DNA from: Armatimonadota bacterium
GTDB lineage: Bacteria > Armatimonadota > UBA5829
DNA length: 50,345 bases
NCBI GenBank assembly: GCA_012522575.1
Contig: JAAYKE010000099.1
Span: forward strand, 1 to 50,345
Reading direction: 5' to 3'
The notes under the pieces were generated by a model. That model had not been told where the DNA came from, searched no databases, and saw nothing but the letters and a program-made list of their open reading frames with translations. Of the stretch, positions 41,166-49,949 are shown piece after piece. Numbering within the stretch: position 1 is the stretch's first letter; every line of letters starts with the position of its first letter. A program made the translations under genes and the position numbers.

Positions 41166-43004
41166 TCAGTCTCCTCCGACATTTGCAAGGCTCTGTTCGA
41201 TCTGTTCGGGCTTTTGTTTGCCATAATAAACGTCAAGAATTGCACGGCAGACAGGTCCGGCGGCGGTTGCTCCGTGCCTGCCATGCTCGACAATGCAGGC
41301 GACCGCAATAGTGGGATTTTCCATCGGAGCAAAGCACACAAACCATGCGTGGGCGGGTCGTCCGGGATTTTCAGCGGAGCCGGTCTTGCCGCAGACAGCT
41401 ATGCCGGGAACATCACAGGATTTGCCGGTGCCGGATGTCACCGTATGTCTCATTGCCCCGCGCACCATAGCAAATTGTTGTGGCGACGCCTCAACTTGAC
41501 TGCGAATATCCGGTTGGAGTTTACGCACCAGTTTGCCGTTCTCATCAAGTATTTCATTGACCAATCGCGGCCGCATAATCCGCCCGTCCATACCCACCCC
41601 GGCGGTAGCTACAGCCATCTGCAAAGGAGTGGTGAGGACATATCCCTGCCCGATGCCGCAGCTCGGAGTCTCTCCGATACCCCATTTCTGTTTATATTTC
41701 TCCATCTTCCACTCGGTATCCGGCATCAAGCCGACGCGCTTATCGTTGGTTCGGCTCTCCCTTGGCAGGTCTATGCCCGTTGCCGAGCCGATGCCGAATT
41801 GTCTGGCGATCTTTGACATTCGGTCGATGCCGAGTCGCAGGGCAAGATGGTAGAACCACACATCGCAGGATTCGGCCATCGCACGGTTGAAGTTCACCCC
41901 GCCTCCATGCACTTTCCAACATCTGAACCTTCCTCGACCAAGAGTAAACACGCCCGGACAACTCACGGTAGTGTTGAGGTTGCACATATTGTATATAAGT
42001 CCCGCGGTTGCCACTATCGGCTTGAATGTCGATCCGGGAGGATAGGAGTTATACACTGCCCTGTTTTGTTGCGGACGCCCTTTGTTGAGGTTTATTTTAT
42101 CCCAATCCGCTTGATTGAGCTTTTTGACGAAAACGTTCGGGTCGTATGAAGGCGTGCTGACCATTGCGAGCACTTCGCCATTACGAGGGTCAAGGGCGAC
42201 GACTGCGCCGGTTTGCGCTCCCATCGCACGATATGCCGCAACCTGCAGGTCACGATCAATGGACAGTTTCAACGCATGGCCGGGCACAGATGGTTTGTCG
42301 CCTAGAATCCTTACCATCCGCCCTGTAACATCGACCATTATGCGCTTTCCGCCATCCGTTCCTCGCAGTTGGGACTCATACTCTTTTTCCAGGCCGGATT
42401 TGCCGACATAGTCGCCGGCCACATATTGTTCCCCTTTGGCCTGCGCTTTTTCGAGGTCATCCTGACTGATCTCACCAAGATGTCCCATAATATGAGCAAT
42501 CGCAGGGCCGTCCGGATAGCTGCGAAGCTGGTCGAGTTCTACGCTGACTCCGGGCAGACTCATCCTGTGCTCCCCAATGCGAGCCACGGTCTCCAGTGAA
42601 ACATCGACTTTAATGCGCACAGGAGAGCCCGGCCGCGCCTGCCTGCGCTTCACTCGATCCTTGACTATCGCATCGATCTCCCCAGGAGTCATCTGCAGGA
42701 TTCCGCAAAGGGTGTGAAGGGCTTCTTTGTCCTCCTGAAGAATATCGGGCATAGCCATAACGACGAACTGCGGCCTGCTGGTGGCAAGCGTGCGGTTATT
42801 GCGATCCAGTATATTGCCTCTCGGAGCCCTTGTTCGCAGCAATTTCAGTGCGTTTGTATCGGAGGCGTGCAGCAGGTCCGGGCCTTGCGCTATCTGCAGG
42901 TACCATAATCTGGCGACCAGCACAAAAAACACGGCCACTACAAAGTATGCCGCCAAATTGATTCGCGAACGTTGTAACCTGCGATCTTCGTATTGGACGT
43001 GCAT
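41166..43004 (-). CDS. mrdA: Penicillin-binding protein 2 (class B transpeptidase)
   Basis: PBP2 is the elongation-specific transpeptidase that cross-links peptidoglycan with RodA. The 612-residue protein has one N-terminal membrane anchor (residues about 17-37, INLAAYFVVAVFFVLVARLW), a dimerisation/allosteric domain (RAPRGNILDRNNRTLA) and the penicillin-binding motifs: SxxK as PPGSTFKPI near 325, SxD as AESCDVWFY near 382, and KTG as CGKTGSAENP near 543. It follows the PBP1A gene by 12 bp. No rodA is adjacent. Confidence 0.93.
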   Translation of the reverse strand: MHVQYEDRRLQRSRINLAAYFVVAVFFVLVARLWYLQIAQGPDLLHASDTNALKLLRTRAPRGNILDRNNRTLATSRPQFVVMAMPDILQEDKEALHTLCGILQMTPGEIDAIVKDRVKRRQARPGSPVRIKVDVSLETVARIGEHRMSLPGVSVELDQLRSYPDGPAIAHIMGHLGEISQDDLEKAQAKGEQYVAGDYVGKSGLEKEYESQLRGTDGGKRIMVDVTGRMVRILGDKPSVPGHALKLSIDRDLQVAAYRAMGAQTGAVVALDPRNGEVLAMVSTPSYDPNVFVKKLNQADWDKINLNKGRPQQNRAVYNSYPPGSTFKPIVATAGLIYNMCNLNTTVSCPGVFTLGRGRFRCWKVHGGGVNFNRAMAESCDVWFYHLALRLGIDRMSKIARQFGIGSATGIDLPRESRTNDKRVGLMPDTEWKMEKYKQKWGIGETPSCGIGQGYVLTTPLQMAVATAGVGMDGRIMRPRLVNEILDENGKLVRKLQPDIRSQVEASPQQFAMVRGAMRHTVTSGTGKSCDVPGIAVCGKTGSAENPGRPAHAWFVCFAPMENPTIAVACIVEHGRHGATAAGPVCRAILDVYYGKQKPEQIEQSLANVGGD

Positions 43005-43016
43005 CCGTTGGCTTTG

Positions 43017-45308
43017 CTACTCCCTCATCTGGTCGTGCCTGATATTACAAACCTGTGTGGGGACATCTTCGACAGCCAGCTTTCTCTTCGTTCTCGGACA
43101 ATATCTGCCCGCCAGCAAGCCCGATTGGGAGCAGACCGTTATAGTCACATATTCTGTATCCTGCGCAGGAGCTTCTCTGTCTGCAGATGCAGGGTTAGAG
43201 TCTTCAGGCGGAATAGAAATATCAGTCCCGCCGTGCACCGAACAGGTTTCGATCGGCTCAGTCCCTTTTGTGAACGTCTTTGTGCGCCAGTGCGGACAAG
43301 TGCTGGTGGCCAGCATATCCGATTGGGTGCATATACGCCGCCTCACAACATCGCCGTCATCGTCATCGGATTGGTTCTCTGTCGGCGGAGAGTCGCCTTT
43401 GGGCTGCTCATCGGCGGGTTTTGGCTTGTTTTTGGAGGCCGCCTGTTCGGCTTTGGTCTTGACTTCATTATAAACCGGTATGGCTTTGGACATAAATTCA
43501 CGCCAGACAGGTATGCATAACCCTCCACCCGTGGCTCCTCTCATAGATGAATTATTGTCGTTGCCGACCCACACCGCGCAGACGATTTTCTTGGGGACAT
43601 ATCCTATAAACCACACGTCTCGTTCGTTGTTGGTAGTGCCGGTTTTTCCTCGAGCTTCCGCAACCGAGGCGGCTCCCGTTCCCGTTCCCTTTGTCACCAC
43701 TCCGCGAAGCATCTGATCCATATTTCGACTTACGTTTTTGGATATAACCTGCTGCAGGTCCGGAGTGAATTCCGCCTGCGTTTCTCCGCGACTGTTGGTG
43801 ATTTTCGATATGCCTATTGGCTCGGTATAGATGCCGTCGTTGGCAAATGTGCAATAAGCGGAGGCCATCTCGATTGGATGCACTCCCGGAATGCCGCCTA
43901 TGGCTATTGGCAGATATGGCTCGAGAGGGGAGCGCACGCCCATCAATCGGGCATATTTGATAACGTTTTTTACTCCGACTTTTTTGGCGGTATAAATCGC
44001 CGGCAGGTTGATCGACTTGGCCACTGCGGTATCCATCGTCACGCTGCCGCCATATCTGCCGTCGTAGTTGCGCGGGTTCCAGGTGCGTCCCCGGCCTGCC
44101 GGATAGGATACCCGCGTATTGGGCAACCTTGTCGATGGTTTCCATCCATCGGCGAGCGCCGCCGTATATACAAATACTTTGAACGCACTGCCCGGCTGAC
44201 GGCCTGCCTGCGTGCATCGGTTATAATGCGACTCCGGGTCCACGCTGCCCACCATCGCAAGTATCCCGCCGGTGTTGGGATCAAGTGCAATCAGACAGCC
44301 CTCAGTTGCGCGATAGGTCTTGGATTTGCTGCTTATCTGCACCCTGAGAGCCTTTTCGGCCGCCTGCTGCATTTCCCAGTTGAGGGTTGTATATACTCTC
44401 AGCCCGCCGCCATATAATACGTCTTCCCCGTAGCGCTCCTTAATGCGCTGGTTGACATAATCGACAAAATGCGGAGCTTTGTATGTCGTGCGACCGCTCC
44501 TGCGCGGCACTATTTTGGCCTGTTGTTCGCGAGCTTCAGCCTGCTGCTGCTCGGTGATATAGCCCAGATCAGCCATAGTAGCCAATACGGTATTGCGCCG
44601 GCCAACTGCGGCGTTGAGATTCTCATGCGGGGAATATCCCGACGGTTTTTGCGGCAAGCCAGCGATGAGCGCGCATTCGCTCAGATTTAGTCCCTGCACA
44701 TCCTTTCCAAAATAGATGCGCGACGCAGCCTGCACGCCAAATGCGCCGCTGCCATAAAATATCTGATTCAAATAAAGCTCAAGGATGCGATCCTTGCTGA
44801 AGTTGCGTTCGATCAGGATAGCAAGAAATATCTCCTGCAGCTTGCGCTGGATTGTTTTGCGTTGAGTGAGATATACGTTGCGTGCCAGTTGCTGGGTAAT
44901 TGTGCTGCCGCCCTGTGCCATTCGCTGACCGCGAATATTGGCATAAACAGCCCTTGCAACTCCCCTCATATCCACTCCGGAGTGCTCATAAAAACGCTTA
45001 TCCTCGATGGCGACAGTTGCTTCTCGAAGTTCCTTTGGGATATCCTTGAGGGCGACATTGGTGCGGTTTTCTCGAAAGACTCTGCCGAGCAGAACACCAT
45101 CGCTGGAATATACAAGAGTGGCCTCGGGAGCTTCGAAGGCGTTGATGTCCGGCAGGGTCCTGGAAAGACCGGCAAACCACCCTAAAGCCGTTCCTGCCAG
45201 CACTCCCATACTGAGCAGTACGGCGATCTGAAGAACCGTTACAAACGATCTTACCGCGCTACGCCTGTTTTTATTGTTTCTTCGCCTGGAGGTTGAGTTG
45301 GTTCTCAT
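43017..45308 (-). CDS. Penicillin-binding protein 1A family (bifunctional glycosyltransferase/transpeptidase)
   Basis: The 763-residue class A PBP polymerises and cross-links peptidoglycan. It has a basic cytoplasmic N-terminus, one membrane segment (VLQIAVLLSMGVLAGTALGWF), a GT51 domain with AIEDKRFYEHSGVDMRGVARA near residue 95 and GGSTITQQLARN near 132, and a transpeptidase domain with RQPGSAFKVFV (SxxK), SINLPAIY (SxN) and GKTGTTNN. The C-terminal 130 residues hold a Lys/Pro linker and two similar cysteine modules (CTQSDMLATSTCP and CSQSGLLAGRYCP, each followed by a further Cys), of unknown role. A consensus promoter lies immediately upstream. Confidence 0.95.
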   Translation of the reverse strand: MRTNSTSRRRNNKNRRSAVRSFVTVLQIAVLLSMGVLAGTALGWFAGLSRTLPDINAFEAPEATLVYSSDGVLLGRVFRENRTNVALKDIPKELREATVAIEDKRFYEHSGVDMRGVARAVYANIRGQRMAQGGSTITQQLARNVYLTQRKTIQRKLQEIFLAILIERNFSKDRILELYLNQIFYGSGAFGVQAASRIYFGKDVQGLNLSECALIAGLPQKPSGYSPHENLNAAVGRRNTVLATMADLGYITEQQQAEAREQQAKIVPRRSGRTTYKAPHFVDYVNQRIKERYGEDVLYGGGLRVYTTLNWEMQQAAEKALRVQISSKSKTYRATEGCLIALDPNTGGILAMVGSVDPESHYNRCTQAGRQPGSAFKVFVYTAALADGWKPSTRLPNTRVSYPAGRGRTWNPRNYDGRYGGSVTMDTAVAKSINLPAIYTAKKVGVKNVIKYARLMGVRSPLEPYLPIAIGGIPGVHPIEMASAYCTFANDGIYTEPIGISKITNSRGETQAEFTPDLQQVISKNVSRNMDQMLRGVVTKGTGTGAASVAEARGKTGTTNNERDVWFIGYVPKKIVCAVWVGNDNNSSMRGATGGGLCIPVWREFMSKAIPVYNEVKTKAEQAASKNKPKPADEQPKGDSPPTENQSDDDDGDVVRRRICTQSDMLATSTCPHWRTKTFTKGTEPIETCSVHGGTDISIPPEDSNPASADREAPAQDTEYVTITVCSQSGLLAGRYCPRTKRKLAVEDVPTQVCNIRHDQMRE

Positions 45309-45329
45309 ATTGTTTTATTACCGATCTCG

Positions 45330-45358
45330 ATTATATGTCTGCCCCTAAAAGGTGTCAA
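45330..45358 (-). promoter_or_regulatory. Perfect-consensus sigma-70 promoter for the PBP1A-PBP2 operon
   Basis: Minus strand TTGACA (45358-45353), 17 bp, TATAAT (45335-45330). The start codon at 45308 follows after only about 15 nt of leader, and no clear Shine-Dalgarno is seen. Confidence 0.88.
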
Positions 45359-45395
45359 ATCGCTTTGCAGCGGTGTCGTCGAGAAGGTCATTACG

Positions 45396-45404
45396 TGGTA
45401 TAAT
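45396..45404 (+). promoter_or_regulatory. Extended -10 promoter for the queD operon
   Basis: TGGTATAAT is an extended -10 with perfect TATAAT (45399-45404); the -35 region is poor. The ATG of queD is only 12 nt past the box, leaving an untranslated leader of about 6 nt and no Shine-Dalgarno. Confidence 0.65.
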
Positions 45405-45416
45405 TGACCTAGAATC

Positions 45417-45782
45417 ATGTATGAAATTGCCATTGAAGACACCTTTGATGCAGCGCACTGCCTTCGCGACTACGACGGAGCCTGCAGTCGCCTGCACGGT
45501 CATACCTATCACGTGCGAGCGGCTTTTCGTTTTAAGACGTTGGGCGCATCCGGTCTTACCCTCGATTTTCGTGAGGCCAAATCTGTCCTCAGGTCGGCGC
45601 TGGAATATTTCGACCACCAGTATATTAACGATCTGCCTGAGTTTTCGATACAAAATCCATCCGCCGAATCCATCGCCAAGCTGATATTCGATCGAGTCAA
45701 AAGCAGCGTGCCTCAAACCTACTCCATAAGCGTTCGGGAAACTCCCACTTCGTGCGCTACATATTTCGAAGACGATGACTGA
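45417..45782 (+). CDS. queD: 6-carboxy-5,6,7,8-tetrahydropterin synthase
   Basis: QueD converts dihydroneopterin triphosphate to carboxytetrahydropterin, the second step to preQ0 and queuosine. The 121-residue protein has zinc-ligand histidines in DAAHCLRDYDGACSRLHGHTYHV (residues 11-33), which also includes the catalytic Cys, then LDFREAKSVL and FDHQYIND; ETPTSCATY near the C-terminus is the pterin-binding Glu region. Complete in length. It overlaps queE by 8 bp. Confidence 0.96.
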   Translation: MYEIAIEDTFDAAHCLRDYDGACSRLHGHTYHVRAAFRFKTLGASGLTLDFREAKSVLRSALEYFDHQYINDLPEFSIQNPSAESIAKLIFDRVKSSVPQTYSISVRETPTSCATYFEDDD

Positions 45783-46488
45783 CAAGGGATTTATCCACGA
45801 AATATTCGACTCCATTCAGGGCGAAGGGCTGTATTGCGGACAAAGACATATATTTGTGCGCTTTGCGGGCTGCAACCTCAATTGCGGCTACTGTGATACT
45901 CCCGCGGCGATGGATCAATATCCTCCTGTTTGCCTCATAGAAAACGACAAGCCCATTGACAATCCGGTCACGGTCGACCAGGTGACAGATATTTGTCGAA
46001 ATACAGGCTTCAAAGTTGTTTCAATCACCGGCGGAGAACCTCTTGCACAGCCGGAGTTTTTAAGCTCCCTGATGGCAGCGTTGAAAGAAGCAGGGTTTGT
46101 CAACTATCTGGAAACAAACGGCACGCTATATCGACAACTGCCGAGCGTGATAAAGTGCGCCGATGTGATAGCTATGGATATGAAACTGCCCAGCGCGACC
46201 GGAAATAAAGCTCATTGGGAGGATCATTCTAAGTTTCTGGAGATCGCATCGCAGACTGAGGTTTTCGTAAAAATCATCGTCTCTTGCGATACTTCTGAAG
46301 AAGAAATATCGCGATGCTGCGGGATTATCAACGGCGCGCATAGTAAAATTCCTCTGATAATCCAGCCGCTTACAGGAGACAATGCCCCTTCGGGAACGCT
46401 CCTTATGAAGCTGCAGGAAGCGGCAATGCGCCAAGCGCCGGATGTTCGCGTCATTCCTCAATGTCACCACTTGTTGGGGCTGAAATGA
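45775..46488 (+). CDS. queE: 7-carboxy-7-deazaguanine synthase (radical SAM)
   Basis: QueE converts carboxytetrahydropterin to 7-carboxy-7-deazaguanine using SAM. The 237-residue protein has EIFDSIQGEGLYCGQRHIFVRF at the N-terminus, the cluster motif CNLNCGYCD near residue 33, VSITGGEPLAQ near 82, and YLETNGTLYRQLP near 110. It overlaps queD upstream by 8 bp and the HgdB-like gene downstream by 4 bp (ATGA). QueC and QueF are not in the window. Confidence 0.95.
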   Translation: MTDKGFIHEIFDSIQGEGLYCGQRHIFVRFAGCNLNCGYCDTPAAMDQYPPVCLIENDKPIDNPVTVDQVTDICRNTGFKVVSITGGEPLAQPEFLSSLMAALKEAGFVNYLETNGTLYRQLPSVIKCADVIAMDMKLPSATGNKAHWEDHSKFLEIASQTEVFVKIIVSCDTSEEEISRCCGIINGAHSKIPLIIQPLTGDNAPSGTLLMKLQEAAMRQAPDVRVIPQCHHLLGLK

Positions 46489-47483
46489 AAAGAATAGGAA
46501 TGACCACCACCATTCCCGTTGAGGCGGTGCTGGCCGCAGGACACATCCCCGTTGACCTGAACAATGTTTTCATAAACGCGCCCGACCCTAACGCACTGGT
46601 CACTGCGGCGGAGTATGACGGCTTCCCTCGCAATGCGTGCGGCTGGATCAAGGGCATGTATTCACTGGCCGCCAATAAGGAGCCGCTTATCGGAAACGGC
46701 GGCATAGATGCTTTGGTGGCGGTCGTCGAAGGGGACTGCACGCAAACGCAGGCAATGGTCGAGACGCTGAAAGAAAGCCGCATGCACGTTATTCCTTTCA
46801 GCTATCCTTATGGCCGTGACCTTGACCTGCTCAGGCTGCAAATAGAAAAGCTGATTAGTGCGTTGGGAACAACCCGGCAGGAAGCCGAGAAATGCAAGGT
46901 CAGGCTCGATGACATTCGACGCAAGGTTCGCAAGCTGGACGAGTTGACCTGGCAGCAGGGTCTCTTGAACTCATTCGATAACCACTATTATCAGATTTGC
47001 TGCAGCGACTTCAACGGCGACCCTGATAAGTTTGAGCGCGATGTTGATATGCGTCTCGAAACTGCCTTGAATCAATCAAATGACAACATATCTGCATTGC
47101 GATTGGGATACATAGGAGTCCCTACGATTTTCACCGATTTCTATGAAGTGATCGAGGAATTGGGCGCGAGGGTTGTCTTTAACGAGGTGCAGCGACAGTT
47201 CGCAATGCCTTATGAAACCGAGGATTTGATAAAACAATACAGCGTCTACACCTATCCGTACGATGTCTTTGCCCGAATAGATGATATCAAGCGCGAGGTC
47301 GAAAGACGATCCATTCAGGGGCTGATCCACTACACAAAGAGCTTCTGTTTCAGGCAAATTCAGGACATCATCATTCGCAAGCATATTGACGTGCCCGTTC
47401 TCACCATAGAAGGGGATTCCCCGACGCCCGTTGATGCGCGGACAAGGGTTCGTATCGAGAGCTTTATCGAGATGCTGGAATAG
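46485..47483 (+). CDS. 2-hydroxyacyl-CoA dehydratase subunit D (HgdB/BadD)-like protein
   Basis: I start at the ATG at 46485 (MKRIGMTTTIPVEAVLAAG), giving an ATGA overlap with queE. The 332-residue protein matches the HGD-D fold: a conserved Cys in NACGWIKG near residue 47, VVEGDCTQTQ near 85, a C-terminal SFCFRQIQD near 285, and the closing LTIEGDSPTP...TRVRIESFIEML. Three spaced Cys could hold a [4Fe-4S] cluster as in 2-hydroxyglutaryl-CoA dehydratase and benzoyl-CoA reductase subunits. No partner subunit or HgdC-type activator ATPase is nearby. Coupling to queD-queE suggests a connected role, perhaps a reductive dehydration in queuosine synthesis, which is conjecture. Confidence 0.82.
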   Translation: MKRIGMTTTIPVEAVLAAGHIPVDLNNVFINAPDPNALVTAAEYDGFPRNACGWIKGMYSLAANKEPLIGNGGIDALVAVVEGDCTQTQAMVETLKESRMHVIPFSYPYGRDLDLLRLQIEKLISALGTTRQEAEKCKVRLDDIRRKVRKLDELTWQQGLLNSFDNHYYQICCSDFNGDPDKFERDVDMRLETALNQSNDNISALRLGYIGVPTIFTDFYEVIEELGARVVFNEVQRQFAMPYETEDLIKQYSVYTYPYDVFARIDDIKREVERRSIQGLIHYTKSFCFRQIQDIIIRKHIDVPVLTIEGDSPTPVDARTRVRIESFIEMLE

Positions 47484-47489
47484 CTGCGG

Positions 47490-48107
47490 CTACTCGACTA
47501 TTGCGCCGTGGCTCTGAGCAAAATATATGGCCTGCGCTATATCCATCCTCGCGCCTTTAAGCTCGGCGTTCCCAAGCTCGGCTCCCTGCAATTTGGCTCC
47601 CCGAATATCCGCTTCGAGAAGTTGCGCTGCGGACATATTCGCTTTGGAAAGATCGGAGTCGCGGAGGTCTGTTTTGGTAAGGTTAGCTCCATAGAGGTCA
47701 GCTTCGACGAGTTTGACACCTCGCAGGTCGAGTTCGCTCAGTTTTTGATACCGCAGATTTGACCACGACCAGTCCCCTCCCGCAATCACGATTCCTGTCA
47801 TATCGGCATTTGCAAATGAAGAGCCGATCATCCTGCATTGATTGAAAGCGGATAGAAATAGATAGGTATGAGAAAAAGTGCAGTTGGCAAAGGAAGCAGA
47901 GGTGGCGACGACGGCGTTCATTCGCGCCTGATCAAAACTGCAATCTTCGAAGCTGCATTTAGTGATAACAGTTTCGCTCAAATCCGCGCCGACAAAACTG
48001 CACTGTGCAAAGGTGCATCTGTCCATCTCAAGTCCCGACAGGCTTTGCGTGTCGAAGTTTTTGTCGATGTATTCTTTTTCGGTCCAGCTATTAATGTAAC
48101 ACCTCAC
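47490..48107 (-). CDS. Pentapeptide-repeat protein
   Basis: The 205-residue protein has tandem A(D/N)LxX-type repeats throughout, for example CSFVGADLSETVITKCSFED near residue 35 and ADLYGANLTKTDLRDSDLSKAN near 140-160, forming a right-handed quadrilateral beta-helix. There is no signal peptide or membrane segment. Some family members mimic DNA and protect gyrase, but most have no known function. The start is a GTG at 48107 without a clear Shine-Dalgarno; an in-frame ATG lies near codon 28. It converges with the HgdB-like gene. Confidence 0.82.
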   Translation of the reverse strand: MRCYINSWTEKEYIDKNFDTQSLSGLEMDRCTFAQCSFVGADLSETVITKCSFEDCSFDQARMNAVVATSASFANCTFSHTYLFLSAFNQCRMIGSSFANADMTGIVIAGGDWSWSNLRYQKLSELDLRGVKLVEADLYGANLTKTDLRDSDLSKANMSAAQLLEADIRGAKLQGAELGNAELKGARMDIAQAIYFAQSHGAIVE

Positions 48108-48110
48108 GAT

Positions 48111-48138
48111 TTAGAGGTTAGAAGTTGGAGGTTAGCAG
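48111..48138. repeat. Imperfect heptamer tandem repeat
   Basis: Four adjacent 7-mers read TTAGAGG, TTAGAAG, TTGGAGG and TTAGCAG, directly upstream of the pentapeptide gene and 36 bp from the second dispersed palindrome. Short heptameric arrays of this look are common intergenic decay products. Confidence 0.55.
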
Positions 48139-48174
48139 AGTTATTGATAGGGTTAAACATGGCCTCCAATTTTT

Positions 48175-48290
48175 GTCATTCCGAGGCTAATGCCGAGGAA
48201 TCTGTTTTTTTCTTCCCGTTTCCGAGTTTCGCTTCTTTCGGACTTTCGCGATTTACGGATAAGCAGATTTCTCGCTGCGCTCGAAATGAC
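48175..48290 (-). repeat. Dispersed 117-bp palindromic repeat, copy 2
   Basis: Reverse complement of this segment matches 4523-4639 across its full length: GTCATTTCGA, GAGAAATCTGCTT, GTAAATCGCGAAAGTCCG, and ATTCCTCGGC...CCTCGGAATGAC are shared, with about 13 substitutions and one 1-bp gap by eye. It ends 10 bp from the trpS stop and may also act as a hairpin terminator. No target duplication is obvious. Confidence 0.85.
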
Positions 48291-48299
48291 ACTTTGAGC

Positions 48300-49271
48300 T
48301 TATCTCACTCCCATAGCCTGCCTGACCTCTTCCAGAGTATGGCGAACGGCAACGCGCGCTTTCTTTGCGCCGGCGGCCAGAACATCCTCAACATAGTCTA
48401 TATCTTTGGCCAGTTGATGCCGCCTTTGGCGGACCGGCTCCAAGTATTCGTTGATAAGCCCGGCAAGTCGTTCTTTTGTTTCCAGACAACCGACGTGGCC
48501 GGCTTCGCAGTCCTCGTGCAAATCAGCCCGTCCGAAGAGATCGAGCATCTCGTACACAGAGCAGCCTTCACGATGTCCCTTGTCGTGCCTCTTGAGCTTG
48601 GTCGGATCAGTAAACATACACCGGATTTTATCGACAGTCTGCTGCGGGCTGTCGGCAATGTAAATTGCGTTGGCATAGCTCTTTGACATCTTGCGGCCAT
48701 CAGTGCCGGGAACATAAGGGTAGTTTGTCATCAGGGCGTTGCAGTCAGGGAAAATCTCTCCATAGATATAATTGAACCGCCTGGCGATCTCCCTGGCAAG
48801 CTCCAGATGCGGAAGTTGATCCTTGCCGACCGGAACAACACCGGCTTTGTAGGCAAGTATATCGGCGGCCTGCAGCACGGGATAGCCCATCAATCCATAG
48901 CTCATCGACTCAGGCCGCAGAGATGTTTGCTTTTCTTTATAGGTCGGGACACGCTCCAGCCAGGAGACAGGAGTAACCATCGACAGCAAAAGATGCAGCT
49001 CGGCATGCTCTTTTATGTCGGACTGAACAAAAACAGCGCAGCTATCCGGATTGAGTCCCGCCGCAAGAAAATCGATGGCTACTTCGAGTGTATATTGCCG
49101 AATGACTTCGGTTTTGTCGTATAACGTGGTCAATGAGTGCCAATCGGCGATGAAGTAGAACGCTTCGTATTCATCCTGCAGTCGAACCCAGTTCTCCAAA
49201 GCTCCTACCAGGTTGCCCAGATGCAGCAAACCCGTCGGCTGCATCCCCGAAAGCAGTCGCTTTTTGCTCAT
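48300..49271 (-). CDS. trpS: Tryptophanyl-tRNA synthetase
   Basis: TrpRS charges tRNA-Trp. The 323-residue class I synthetase shows SGMQPTGLLHLGNLVGA (HIGH equivalent near residue 16), FIADWHSLTTLYD near 40, PVGKDQLPHLELAREIARRFN near 145, and DGRKMSKSYAN (KMSKS) near 190. Its ATG overlaps the upstream M50 protease stop by 4 bp. The dispersed repeat lies just beyond its 3' end. Confidence 0.97.
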   Translation of the reverse strand: MSKKRLLSGMQPTGLLHLGNLVGALENWVRLQDEYEAFYFIADWHSLTTLYDKTEVIRQYTLEVAIDFLAAGLNPDSCAVFVQSDIKEHAELHLLLSMVTPVSWLERVPTYKEKQTSLRPESMSYGLMGYPVLQAADILAYKAGVVPVGKDQLPHLELAREIARRFNYIYGEIFPDCNALMTNYPYVPGTDGRKMSKSYANAIYIADSPQQTVDKIRCMFTDPTKLKRHDKGHREGCSVYEMLDLFGRADLHEDCEAGHVGCLETKERLAGLINEYLEPVRQRRHQLAKDIDYVEDVLAAGAKKARVAVRHTLEEVRQAMGVR

Positions 49272-49897
49272 ATCCCCACAAATGCGTGCATCAGAAATCT
49301 CGCTGGTATTCCTATGATGATCGGGAATATTCTATTTCCCAGCACAATCAAGCCTATAAAGGCAAGCATTCCGTGTCGAGCCATAAAATAGTCGTATTTT
49401 CTGGCCGATTCGTAGGGCAGCAGGGATGACATAATATGCGAACCGTCCAGCGGGTGGATGGGAATGAGGTTAAACAGAGCCAGCCCTATGTTGACCTGCA
49501 GCAGGATTAGCATAAACATCGCCATCGGGCTGCTCATTGAGTTGCCCCACATTCGCAGGACAATTCCTACCACAAAGGCAGTTATTAAGTTGGACAATGG
49601 CCCCCATAACGAGACCCTGAAGTTGTCCCACCTTGGGCTTCTGAAGTTACCGGGATTTATCCTGACCGGCTTGCCCCACCCTATTCCGAAGCCGGAAATA
49701 GAGGAGACGACCATCATCACCGTCCCCATAGGGTCCAGATGATCTATAGGGTTCAAGGATATTCTGCCCTGTGCGTGAGGAGTCTCGTCGCCGGCTTTCC
49801 ACGCGGCAAATGCGTGTGCAAACTCGTGAATGGTGATGCATATCACCAAAGCTACCATCGATAGCAAAAACGAATATAGTTGAATATTGCCGTTCAT
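49268..49897 (-). CDS. Site-2 protease (M50) family membrane protein
   Basis: The 209-residue integral membrane protein has the intramembrane zinc motif CITIHEFAHAFAAWKAGD near residue 19, and the second ligand motif FNLIPIHPLDGSHIM near 142, with about five hydrophobic segments. This is the short M50 type without PDZ domains, often encoded near trpS in bacteria. Substrate unknown; regulated intramembrane proteolysis is possible. Confidence 0.92.
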   Translation of the reverse strand: MNGNIQLYSFLLSMVALVICITIHEFAHAFAAWKAGDETPHAQGRISLNPIDHLDPMGTVMMVVSSISGFGIGWGKPVRINPGNFRSPRWDNFRVSLWGPLSNLITAFVVGIVLRMWGNSMSSPMAMFMLILLQVNIGLALFNLIPIHPLDGSHIMSSLLPYESARKYDYFMARHGMLAFIGLIVLGNRIFPIIIGIPARFLMHAFVGI

Positions 49898-49949
49898 ATA
49901 ATTTAGCGCACTCCTGCGCGGATGTATGCTGCCGGGTTTGCTCGACTGT

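Noticed and set aside
48095-48107. TGTAACACCTCAC resembling the MITE end, at the start of the pentapeptide gene
   Set aside because: No matching inverted partner and no 8-bp duplication were found nearby; the similarity is one end only and overlaps coding sequence.
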